Below are positions 1-7,664 of a stretch of 64,000 nucleotides of DNA, piece by piece. How positions within the stretch are numbered: position 1 is the stretch's first letter; each line of letters begins with the position of its first letter. Source of the DNA: Iamia majanohamensis (GTDB lineage Bacteria > Actinomycetota > Acidimicrobiia > Acidimicrobiales > Iamiaceae); the NCBI RefSeq assembly GCF_028532485.1, contig NZ_CP116942.1, positions 2,108,001-2,172,000 of the forward strand, read 5' to 3'. The notes beneath the pieces were generated by a model that was given only the letters and a program-made list of their open reading frames with translations, did no database searches and had not been told where the DNA came from. The translations under genes and the position numbers were made by a program.

Positions 1-1
1 G

Positions 2-94
2 GTCGTCCTCGACGCCCCCAAGAGCTCGATCGCCAAGGCCTTCGAGACCCTCGCCGACCGCTACATCCCGGCCAAGACGAAGAAGAAGCGCTGA
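2..94 (+). CDS. C-terminus of a CpaE/MinD-like ATPase (partial, left edge)
   Basis: Only the last 30 codons are present, ending in TGA at 92-94; the frame is open to the left edge. The tail reads VVLDAPKSSIAKAFETLADR followed by a lysine-rich end. A proline, then serine/alanine and a final helix ending in LA is typical of the end of MinD/ParA-type ATPases such as CpaE/TadZ, which position Tad pilus machinery. The call rests mainly on context, since TadA, TadB, TadC and Flp follow on the same strand. Any other P-loop ATPase ending is possible. Confidence 0.5.
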   Translation, partial: VVLDAPKSSIAKAFETLADRYIPAKTKKKR

Positions 95-151
95 CGCCTC
101 TCTCGCTGCGGGGGGTCGTGTGGGTCGCACCTGTGGGCACGGGAGGGCCCT

Positions 152-216
152 CCGTTCGGTGCTCGCCCTGGCCTGCGCTCGCTGGCGCTCGCTCCGGCTG
201 CTCCGCTCCGCTGCGG
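152..216 (+). repeat. Left arm of a 65-bp inverted repeat
   Basis: The arm begins ccgttcggtgctcgcc and ends ctccgctccgctgcgg. Its reverse complement recurs at 606-670 with one mismatch in 65. Internally it is built from short GCTCGCT/GCTCCG repeats, in the style of REP/BIME-like intergenic elements. Confidence 0.9.
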
Positions 217-605
217 AGGCCCCTCCCGTGCCTTCCTCCGCTCGCACCCTCCGCGGGCCGGGCGTCGCTGGGAGGGGAGAGGGGCCCTCGGCCACGTGCG
301 CCCCGTGTGACCGCACCGCGTCTGTGGGTCGTCCGACGGCGGTGTGGCAGGCATCGTGTCCTTGTCGCGCCGTCGCGCTCGTCCCTCCGGGTCCGGCTCG
401 GGTCGCCCGGGGGGTGAGACCAGCCGACGACCCGCACCCACCTCACGCGACGGAGGGGCTCGAGCCGGGGGGCGCACACACAGGGTCGGCAGGGGCGCGC
501 GCCGTGAGGGGCACCGTCCCGGCGTGACCGAGGGCCGAGCGCGCTGAGCCCACCCCGGCGGGTGGCCGGCGGGGATGAGAGCGGAGGGAGGACGGGTGGC
601 GTCCC

Positions 606-670
606 CCGCAGCGGAGCGGAGCAGCCGGAGCGAGCGCCAGCGAGCGCAGGCCAGAGCGAGCACCGAACGG
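606..670 (-). repeat. Right arm of the 65-bp inverted repeat
   Basis: Reverse complement of 152-216 with a single difference (ccagagcgag here against ccagggcgag expected). The arms are separated by 389 bp, so this could be two inverted copies of a dispersed repeat or the ends of a small element. Confidence 0.9.
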
Positions 671-815
671 GGGGCGCCACCCGTCCCCACCCGTGAGCCG
701 CTCCGAGCCACCCATCGAAGACTGCTCAGCGTGCGAGAGATCGCGGGAGCGCCACCCACGGTGAACCTCACGGCGCGTGCTCACAAACCGGGACCTGCGG
801 ACCGATGGAGGCTCG

Positions 816-2192
816 ATGTCCCTCTACAAGCGCCTCCACGAAGCCAACCCGCAGGCCGCCGGCTTCAACGCGGCTACGGCCGTCAAGCGCCGTGACCCGG
901 TCATCGACGAGCTGCGGCAGAAGATCCACCACCACCTCATCGACGAGCTGGGCCCGATCCTCTACGACAAGCGCCTGAGCGAGGACGACCTCCGTCGCCG
1001 GGTGCACGAGCAGCTCCACGCCGCCCTGGCCCAGGAGCGGGCGCCCCTGTCGGCGGCCGACAAGGCGCAGCTCATCCAGGACGTCTCCGACGACATCCTC
1101 GGCTACGGCCCCATCGACCGGCTGCTCCGCACCGACGACATCACCGAGGTCATGGTCAACGGGCCCGACATGGTCTTCGTGGAGAAGGCGGGCAAGGTCG
1201 AGAAGACCAACGCCACCTTCGTCGACGACCAGCACCTGCGGCGCATCATCGACAAGATCGTGGCCCAGGTCGGCCGGCGCATCGACGAGGCCTCGCCCCT
1301 GTGCGACGCCCGCCTGCCCGACGGCTCTCGCGTCAACGCGGTGATCCACCCCCTCGCCATCGGCGGTCCCTTCCTCACCATCCGGAAGTTCTCCAAGGAC
1401 CCGTTCCAGATCGACGACCTGATCCGCTTCGGGACGCTGAACGCGGCGTCGGCCCGGTTCCTCCAGGCCATGGTCCTGGGCAAGCTCAACGTCATCGTCT
1501 CCGGCGGCACCGGCACCGGCAAGACGACGATGCTCAACGTCCTGTCGTCGTTCATCCCCGGCGACGAGCGCATCGTGACCGTCGAGGACGCCAAGGAGCT
1601 CCAGCTCCACCAGGAGCACGTGCTCTCGCTGGAGGCCCGCCCGCCCAACATCGAGGGCAAGGGCGCCATCGCCATCCGCGACCTGGTGAAGAACACCCTC
1701 CGCATGCGCCCCGACCGCATCGTCGTCGGCGAGTGCCGTGGCGGCGAGGCCCTGGACATGCTCCAGGCCATGAACACGGGCCACGACGGCTCGCTCACCA
1801 CGATCCACGCCAACACGGCCCGGGACTGCATGGCCCGCCTCGAGACCCTGGTGCTGATGGCCGGCTACGACCTGCCCATCCCGGCCATCCGCCACCAGGT
1901 CTCCTCCGCCGTCGACTGCGTCGTGCAGATCGGCCGCCTCCGGGACGGCTCCCGCCGGGTGGTCTCCATCACCGAGGTCCAGGGCATGGAGGGCGACACC
2001 ATCACGATGCAGGACATCTTCATGTTCGACTACGGCATGGGCGTCGACGAGCACGGGCGCTTCAAGGGCCACCTGAAGGCGACCGGCACGCGACCCAAGT
2101 TCGCCGAGAAGCTCCAGGACCTCGGCATCCGCCTCGGCCCCGAGGTGTTCCAGCCCGAGCAGTTCGCCCGCCGCGCCGGCGGCGTCCGGTGA
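816..2192 (+). CDS. tadA: Tad pilus secretion ATPase TadA/CpaF
   Basis: A cytoplasmic ATPase of 458 residues that powers assembly of Flp/Tad pili. The Walker A motif GGTGTGKTT is at residues 230-238, followed by the Asp-box region (IVTVEDAKELQL), a Walker-B-type segment (RMRPDRIVVGECRGGEA) and the His box (GHDGSLTTIHANTA), all in the CpaF order. The N-terminal ~190 residues match the CpaF helical domain. ATG 816 is chosen because GGAGG ends 5 nt before it; an upstream in-frame GTG at 777 has no such site. The stop overlaps the next gene's GTG by 4 bp (GTGA), implying translational coupling. Confidence 0.95.
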   Translation: MSLYKRLHEANPQAAGFNAATAVKRRDPVIDELRQKIHHHLIDELGPILYDKRLSEDDLRRRVHEQLHAALAQERAPLSAADKAQLIQDVSDDILGYGPIDRLLRTDDITEVMVNGPDMVFVEKAGKVEKTNATFVDDQHLRRIIDKIVAQVGRRIDEASPLCDARLPDGSRVNAVIHPLAIGGPFLTIRKFSKDPFQIDDLIRFGTLNAASARFLQAMVLGKLNVIVSGGTGTGKTTMLNVLSSFIPGDERIVTVEDAKELQLHQEHVLSLEARPPNIEGKGAIAIRDLVKNTLRMRPDRIVVGECRGGEALDMLQAMNTGHDGSLTTIHANTARDCMARLETLVLMAGYDLPIPAIRHQVSSAVDCVVQIGRLRDGSRRVVSITEVQGMEGDTITMQDIFMFDYGMGVDEHGRFKGHLKATGTRPKFAEKLQDLGIRLGPEVFQPEQFARRAGGVR

Positions 2193-4153
2193 CCGGCCGC
2201 CGCACCCCGCGGGGTGCCACCCGGGGGACCCGACGGCTGGCCCGCCTGTCGGCCGCGTTCGTGGCCTGCCTCGTGGTCGTGGCCGGGCCCGCCGTGCTGG
2301 CCCAGGACGCGGAGCCGTCCCCGCTGGTCATCCGCGAGGTCGACGCCACCGACCCCGCCGCCGTCGACGTCGGCCTCATCTGGAACGGCGAGCGCGCCGC
2401 CCTCGACGAGCTGACCGTCCGCGAGGACGGCCAGGAGCGCGACCACGAGCCCGTGGTCCCGCTGTCGAAGACCGGCGTGGAGACCGCCCTGGTGGTCGCG
2501 GTCGACACCTCGCAGTCGATGGCGAGCAACGGGGGGGTGGCCGAGACCCAGGCCACGCTGCTCGAGATGGTCGACGAGCTCGAGGGCGGCGAGGCCATGG
2601 GCCTGGTCACCTTCGGGACCACGGTGAAGGAGCTCAGCCCCGTCACCTCCGACAAGGACGAGCTGCGCGACGCCATCGACGAGATCGTGGCCCCCTCCAA
2701 CGCCGGCACCGCCCTGTGGGACGGCGTGGTCAAGGCCGCCTCGATGTTCCCGGAGTCGAGCGAGCTCCAGCCCAACATCGTCCTCATCACCGACGGCTAC
2801 GACGACCAGTCGACCGCCTCGGCCGAGCGGGCCCGCTCCGAGGTGAACCGGGCCGAGGCCGCCGTGTTCGCCCTCGCCTACGACGAGCGCGACCACGTCG
2901 ACTCCGCCTCGATCGACGCCCTCGTGGCCTCCGCCGGCGGGGCCGTCATCCCCGCCCCCACCCAGGCCGACCTGGCCCCCGCCCTCGACGAGGTGAGCAC
3001 CTCGCTCGCCAACCAGTTCGTGGTGACCTTCGCCAGCTCCGGCGACCAGGGCGCCAACGACCTCGAGATCGGGGTGGGCGGCGAGACCGCCTCCAGCGTG
3101 ATGGTGACCGGCGCCCGCTCCGGCGGCGCCGCCAACCTGGCCCCGCCCGTCTCGTCGGACTCCCTCGTCCCTGCGTTCGTCCGGGGGCGGGTCGGCATGC
3201 TCGTGGCCGTCGCCGCCGGGGGCCTGGCCGTGGCCCTCGCCGTGGTGGCCGTGGCCATGATGGCCTCGAAGGACGAGACCAGCCTCGACACCATGCTGCA
3301 GACCTACACCGAGCCCGGCGGGCCGGTGCCCGACGACGACCAGGGCCTGGCCCAGACCGCGTTCATCCAGCGGGCGGTGGAGGTCACCGAGGACATCGCG
3401 ACCAAGCAGGGCGTGCTGGTCAAGATCGAGCGCAAGCTGGAGCAGGCGGACCTGCCCCTGCGGGCGGCCGAGGCGCTCTTCTTCTACATCGCCGGTGCCC
3501 TCATCGTCACCGCCCTCGGGACGGCCCTCATGGGGGTCCTGGGCGTGCTCGTCTTCGGGGCGCTCGGCTTCGTGCTCCCCATGGCGGTCCTGAACTTCCT
3601 CGGCCGCCGCCGCCAGAAGCAGTTCGACGCGGCGTTGCCCGACATGCTCCAGCTCCTCTCCGGCTCCCTGCGGGCCGGCTACTCCCTCGTGCAGGGCGTG
3701 GACGCGGTGTCCAAGGAGGTCGACGGCCCCATGGGCCGGGAGCTCCGCCGGATCATGACCGAGGCCCAGCTGGGCCGCGAGCTGGAGGACGCCTTCGAGG
3801 CGGCTGCGGCCCGGGTCCAGAGCAAGGACTTCGAGTGGGCGATCATGGCCATCCGCATCCAGCGCGAGGTCGGCGGCAACCTCTCCGAGCTGCTCATGAC
3901 CGTGTCCGACACCATGGTGGAGCGCGAGCGCCTGCGCCGGGACGTCTCCACGCTGACGGCCGAGGGCAAGATGAGCGCCATCATCCTCGGGCTCATGCCC
4001 CTGGTCCTCGGCGGGATGATGTACGTGATGAACCCGGGCTACATGGAGCCCCTGTTCCAGCCGGGTCTCGGCTACGCCCTCATCGGGGCGGCCTGCGTGA
4101 CGATGGGCATCGGCTTCGCGTGGATGAAGAAGTGCATCACCATCGAGATCTGA
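2189..4153 (+). CDS. tadB: TadB-type pilus platform protein fused to a VWA domain
   Basis: A 654-residue protein starting at the GTG that overlaps the tadA stop. Residues ~1-36 are an Arg-rich signal peptide (core LSAAFVACLVVVAGPAVLAQ). Residues ~95-300 form a von Willebrand A domain with MIDAS residues D106, S108 and S110 (VDTSQS) and a later ITDGYDD. A membrane segment lies at about 334-358. The C-terminal ~225 residues are a T2SSF/TadB inner-membrane platform domain with further membrane segments around 430-465 and near the C-terminus. TadB proteins are usually only the last part (~300 residues). The VWA part should lie outside the membrane, coupling a metal-dependent adhesion or assembly domain to the pilus base. 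Confidence 0.9.
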   Translation: MTGRRTPRGATRGTRRLARLSAAFVACLVVVAGPAVLAQDAEPSPLVIREVDATDPAAVDVGLIWNGERAALDELTVREDGQERDHEPVVPLSKTGVETALVVAVDTSQSMASNGGVAETQATLLEMVDELEGGEAMGLVTFGTTVKELSPVTSDKDELRDAIDEIVAPSNAGTALWDGVVKAASMFPESSELQPNIVLITDGYDDQSTASAERARSEVNRAEAAVFALAYDERDHVDSASIDALVASAGGAVIPAPTQADLAPALDEVSTSLANQFVVTFASSGDQGANDLEIGVGGETASSVMVTGARSGGAANLAPPVSSDSLVPAFVRGRVGMLVAVAAGGLAVALAVVAVAMMASKDETSLDTMLQTYTEPGGPVPDDDQGLAQTAFIQRAVEVTEDIATKQGVLVKIERKLEQADLPLRAAEALFFYIAGALIVTALGTALMGVLGVLVFGALGFVLPMAVLNFLGRRRQKQFDAALPDMLQLLSGSLRAGYSLVQGVDAVSKEVDGPMGRELRRIMTEAQLGRELEDAFEAAAARVQSKDFEWAIMAIRIQREVGGNLSELLMTVSDTMVERERLRRDVSTLTAEGKMSAIILGLMPLVLGGMMYVMNPGYMEPLFQPGLGYALIGAACVTMGIGFAWMKKCITIEI

Positions 4154-4209
4154 TCGCCGTGCCCCCGTCCGTCCCGTCCCCCCTCCCGCCCGAGAGCTGA
4201 GGAACCCGC

Positions 4210-5124
4210 ATGCTCACCATCGGACTCGCCCTGGTGTTCGTCGCCATCGCCCTGGGTCTCTTCAACGTGCTCACCCAGGCCGACGAGAAGGCCACGGTCC
4301 GGGCGTCGCTGCGCCAGCTCGACGGCTACGAGGTCAACGACGTCCGCGACCAGGAGCTGCTCAAGCCGGTGCGGGAGCGGGCCGTCGAGCCCGTCTTCAA
4401 CGCCCTCCTGTCACTGGGCAAGAAGTTCACCCCGGTCGGCTACATCGACAAGACCAAGCGCCAGTTCATCGCCCTCGGCCACACCGGCACCGCCTCGTGG
4501 GACCGCTTCATGGCCCTGCGGGTGGTGCTGCAGATCCTGGTCCTGCCCTGGCTGATCTTCGTGTTCCTGGTGTGGGCGCCGGGCGGGATCCTCCAGCTGG
4601 CCGCGGCCGGCATGGGCGCCTTCGCCCTGGCCAAGGGCCCGGACGCCGTGCTGAACCGCAAGGTCGAGGAGCGGAAGCAGGCGATCAGGGTCAAGCTGCC
4701 CGACGTCCTCGACCTCCTCGTCATCTCGGTGGAGGCGGGCCTCGGCTTCGAGCAGGCCCTCGACCGGACCGTGTCCGCCGTCCCCGGCCCCCTCACCGAC
4801 GAGTTCGCCCGCATGCTGGGCGAGGTGCGCGCCGGCGCCTCCCGGGCCGAGGCCATGCGCAGCATGGAGCAGCGGGCCGACGTCCCCGAGCTGCGCTCCT
4901 TCGTGCTCGCCATCATCCAGGCCGACACCTTCGGCGTCTCCATCGGCCGGGTGCTGCGGGCCCAGGCCGAGGAGATGCGCATCAAGCGCAAGCAGCTGGC
5001 CCAGGAGAAGGCCCAGAAGGCCCCGGTCAAGATGCTCATCCCCATGGTGTTCTGCGTCTTCCCGGCCCTCTTCATCGTGGTCCTGGGCCCCGCCATCCTC
5101 AGCATCATGGAGAACCTGGGGTGA
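4210..5124 (+). CDS. tadC: Tad pilus platform protein TadC (T2SSF domain)
   Basis: 304 residues, the usual TadC length. It has an N-terminal membrane anchor (LTIGLALVFVAIALGLFNVL), a hydrophobic pair at about residues 108-140, a T2SSF domain from about residue 164 (DVLDLLVISVEAGLGFEQAL) and a C-terminal membrane helix ending AILSIMENLG. TadC pairs with TadB to form the inner-membrane platform that the TadA ATPase drives. ATG 4210 follows gagctgagga. The 56-bp gap from tadB and the GTGA overlap with the next gene place it in one operon. Confidence 0.92.
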   Translation: MLTIGLALVFVAIALGLFNVLTQADEKATVRASLRQLDGYEVNDVRDQELLKPVRERAVEPVFNALLSLGKKFTPVGYIDKTKRQFIALGHTGTASWDRFMALRVVLQILVLPWLIFVFLVWAPGGILQLAAAGMGAFALAKGPDAVLNRKVEERKQAIRVKLPDVLDLLVISVEAGLGFEQALDRTVSAVPGPLTDEFARMLGEVRAGASRAEAMRSMEQRADVPELRSFVLAIIQADTFGVSIGRVLRAQAEEMRIKRKQLAQEKAQKAPVKMLIPMVFCVFPALFIVVLGPAILSIMENLG

Positions 5125-6632
5125 CGGCCCCGACCGTCGCCCGGCGCGGGGGTCACGGGCCCGACGAGTCGGCTCCGCTACCGTCCCCGCCCATCGGCGC
5201 GGCGGACGAGGAGACCCCGACCGACGCCCCCGCGGCGCCGGAGCCCGCCGGAGGGGTCGGCCTGGGCACGGTCCTCGGCGCGCTGGCGGGCCTGTGGGGC
5301 CTGATGATCGGGCTCTCGGCCCTGTCGGACAACAGCTTCCTCACCCACCTGGCCACGGGCCGGCTCATCCTCGACGGCGGTTCGGTGCCGACGGCCGACC
5401 CCTACTCCTTCACCGCCGGCGGCGACCCGTGGACCGTGCAGAGCTGGTTCGCCTCGGTCCTCTACGCCGGGGCCGAGGAGATCGGCGGCCTCGGCGGCGT
5501 CCGCCTGCTGAACGGCCTGCTCTGCACCCTGCTCGGGGTGGCGGTCTGGCTGCTCACCGCCCGGTCCCGTTCGTTCCTCGTGCGCCTGGCCGCGACCGCG
5601 GCGGTCCTGGTCCCCGCGACCGCGCTGTGGACGGGGCGCCCCCTGCTGTTCGGCCTCCTGGGCCTGGCCGCGGTCCTTCTCGTGGCCGACGAGCAGCTCG
5701 ACCCCCGGTGGCTCGTGCCCATCGGCTGGGTGTGGGTCAACACCCACGGCTCGTTCCCCCTCGGGGTGGTGCTGCTCGTCCTGCTGGCCATCGGCCGGCG
5801 CCTCGACGAGGGCCGCTGGGACGTCGAGCGGCGGGCCGGGCTCTGGCTGCTCGGCGGGTTCCTGCTCGCCGCCGTCAACCCCATCGGTCCCCGCCTCCTG
5901 CTCTTCCCGGCCCTCCTGCTCCGCCGGTCCGAGGCCTTCCAGGCCATCGCCGAGTGGCAGGCCCCCCGCTACCAGATGTTGGTGGAGTGGTGGGTGCTCG
6001 GCCTGGTGCTGGTGGCCGTCATCGGGGTGGTCCGGCGCCCGAGCTGGCGGGCCACGCTTCCCCTCGTCGGCTTCGCCGCCCTGGCCATCACCTCGGCCCG
6101 CAACGCGGCGCCGCTCTGCCTCGTCGTGGCCCCGATCCTCGCCGGCGCGGTGCCGACCTACGGCATCGAGGTGGGAGCGATCCGCCGCCGCAGCCTGCGG
6201 CTGGCCACCGCCGGGGTCGTCCTCGTCGGCGTGCTCTTCGCCGCGGTGTCGCTGCGAGGACCCGACTCCGCCCTCGACGCCTACCCGACCGAGACCCTGG
6301 CCTGGATGGAGGAGCGGGGGATGTGGGCGCCGGGGGAGCGGGTCGTGGCCCCCGACTTCGTCGGCAACTTCCGCGAGGCCTCGGCCGGGGCCGACGCCAA
6401 CGTCTTCATCGACGACCGGGTCGACATGTACCCGCTCGAGGTGGTGGAGGACTACCAGGTCCTGCTGAAGGCCGACCCCGAGTGGCCGGAGGTCCTCGAC
6501 CGGCGCGGGGCCACCTCGATCCTGTGGAAGGCCGACACCCCCCTGGGCGGCGCGCTGCTGGCCTCCGACGACTGGGAGGTCGTCCACCGCGACGCGCCGT
6601 GGGTGGTGCTGGAGCCCGTCACTGCACCCTGA
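5121..6632 (+). CDS. Polytopic membrane protein, GT-C-like, in the tad operon
   Basis: 503 residues from a GTG overlapping the tadC stop by 4 bp. The first ~50 residues are Pro/Ala-rich and probably cytoplasmic. About ten hydrophobic segments follow (for example LGTVLGALAGLWGLMIGLSA), with an early extracytoplasmic loop ADPYSFTAGGDPWTVQSWFA. The last ~120 residues are soluble and hydrophilic. This plan resembles GT-C-fold glycosyltransferases that use polyprenyl-phosphate sugars, but no catalytic motif is clear. Being coupled to tadC it may modify pilin or sit with the pilus machinery; this is inference. A general membrane protein of unknown function is the alternative. Confidence 0.75.
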   Translation: MTAPTVARRGGHGPDESAPLPSPPIGAADEETPTDAPAAPEPAGGVGLGTVLGALAGLWGLMIGLSALSDNSFLTHLATGRLILDGGSVPTADPYSFTAGGDPWTVQSWFASVLYAGAEEIGGLGGVRLLNGLLCTLLGVAVWLLTARSRSFLVRLAATAAVLVPATALWTGRPLLFGLLGLAAVLLVADEQLDPRWLVPIGWVWVNTHGSFPLGVVLLVLLAIGRRLDEGRWDVERRAGLWLLGGFLLAAVNPIGPRLLLFPALLLRRSEAFQAIAEWQAPRYQMLVEWWVLGLVLVAVIGVVRRPSWRATLPLVGFAALAITSARNAAPLCLVVAPILAGAVPTYGIEVGAIRRRSLRLATAGVVLVGVLFAAVSLRGPDSALDAYPTETLAWMEERGMWAPGERVVAPDFVGNFREASAGADANVFIDDRVDMYPLEVVEDYQVLLKADPEWPEVLDRRGATSILWKADTPLGGALLASDDWEVVHRDAPWVVLEPVTAP

Positions 6633-6717
6633 GTGGCATTTGGGCCGTCCGGCCCATCCAGGCCCGGGTCCGCCGTGCCGATGGAGGGACCACAGCCGAC
6701 CGGGGAAGGACCCAGCC

Positions 6718-6933
6718 ATGCTCCAGACTCTCCACCGCCTGCAGGCTCGATCCGGCGATGGCGAGCGGGGTGCCTCGCTGGTCGAGTACGCGCTCCTCCT
6801 GGCCCTCGTGGTCTTCGTCTGCGTCGGCGCCCTCACCTACTTCGGGACCGAGAACAGCACCAGCACGGACTCCTCCGGGAGCTGCATCAAGGCCGCCTAC
6901 GCCGGCGAGGCCCTCCCCGCGGGCTGCGACTAG
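6718..6933 (+). CDS. flp: Flp-type pilin
   Basis: 71 residues. The prepilin site is RG/ASLVEYALL, with cleavage expected after G18 and Glu and Tyr at +5 and +6 of the mature protein, the Flp hallmark. A single hydrophobic helix (VEYALLLALVVFVCVGALTY) follows, then a short Ser/Thr-rich tail with two cysteines (C47, C70) that may form a disulfide. ATG 6718 follows ggggaagga at 7 nt spacing. It is the major Tad pilus subunit candidate, last in the operon, 85 bp after the membrane protein. No prepilin peptidase is encoded in the window. Confidence 0.92.
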   Translation: MLQTLHRLQARSGDGERGASLVEYALLLALVVFVCVGALTYFGTENSTSTDSSGSCIKAAYAGEALPAGCD

Positions 6934-6969
6934 CCGGCGCTCTTCGCCCCGTGCGGGACCAGCAGAGGC

Positions 6970-7614
6970 TCAGGCCAGGCGGACGATGCCCATCCGCACC
7001 GCCTGGAGCACGGCCTGGGTGCGGTCCCGGGCGTCGAGCTTCTGGTAGATCGACGCCAGGTGGTTCTTCACCGTCTTCTGGCTGATGTAGAGCCGCTCGG
7101 CGACCTCGCCGGTGCTGCACCCGTCGGCGATGAGCTGGAGCACCTCCACCTCCCGGGGCGTGACCACCTGGTCCGGCGCGTCGTCGGGGACGTCGAGGCG
7201 ACGGACCTCGTCGAGCATGGAGGCGGCCAGGTCGGGGGAGAGGGCGCTGCTGTCGTCGGCGGCCTGGCGGATGGTGTCGGCGATCTCGTCGATGGAGCAG
7301 TCCTTCACCAGGTACCCGCTGGCGCCGGCCTCGAGCGCGGCGCGCAGCACGTCCTGGTCGGCGTGCATGGTGAGCATCACCACCCGGACGTCGGGCTGGG
7401 CGGCGTGGATCCGTCGGGTGGCCTCCACGCCGTCGCAGTCGGGCATGGTGACGTCCATCAGCACGACGTCGGGCACCAGCTCGGCCGCCCGGGCGACGGC
7501 CTCGTGGCCGTCGCCGGCCTCGCCCACGACCTCGAAGCCCTCGTCGGAGAGCGAGCGCCGCAGCCCGTCGCGGAGCATGGGGTGGTCGTCGGCGAGGAGC
7601 AGGCGGATGGCCAT
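6970..7614 (-). CDS. NarL/FixJ-family response regulator
   Basis: 214 residues. The receiver domain has acidic D9/D10, phospho-acceptor D54 (VVLMDVTMP), T82 and K104 (YLVKD). The C-terminal LuxR-type helix-turn-helix begins TPREVEVLQLIADG and contains ISQKTVKNHL. It is a DNA-binding transcription regulator activated by a HisKA_3-type kinase, almost certainly the one encoded 50 bp upstream on the same strand. It converges on the flp gene (36 bp between stops). Targets are not visible. A TACCCT hexamer ends 6 nt before the ATG, suggesting its own leaderless promoter. Confidence 0.93.
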   Translation of the reverse strand: MAIRLLLADDHPMLRDGLRRSLSDEGFEVVGEAGDGHEAVARAAELVPDVVLMDVTMPDCDGVEATRRIHAAQPDVRVVMLTMHADQDVLRAALEAGASGYLVKDCSIDEIADTIRQAADDSSALSPDLAASMLDEVRRLDVPDDAPDQVVTPREVEVLQLIADGCSTGEVAERLYISQKTVKNHLASIYQKLDARDRTQAVLQAVRMGIVRLA

Positions 7615-7620
7615 CGCCCG

Positions 7621-7626
7621 AGGGTA
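7621..7626 (-). promoter_or_regulatory. Leaderless-type -10 hexamer of the response regulator
   Basis: TACCCT on the minus strand, 6 nt before the ATG at 7614; spacing fits transcription beginning at the start codon. Confidence 0.5.
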
Positions 7627-7664
7627 CTGCGACCGCACCGACCAGGGCCGGAGCACGGCGCCGG

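Larger units (their letters stand above)
95..815. other. 721-bp gene-free region holding a long inverted repeat
   Basis: No convincing gene is seen between the CpaE-like end and tadA. Open frames on both strands are arginine/proline/serine-rich and look like by-products of high GC. The notable content is a 65-bp inverted repeat (152-216 and 606-670) with weaker symmetry outside the arms. GGAGG at 807-811 serves the tadA start. Confidence 0.7.

Noticed and set aside
61-771. Possible genes in the first intergenic region on either strand
   Set aside because: Arg/Pro/Ser-rich translations with no motif or start signal; the inverted repeat accounts for the structure seen.
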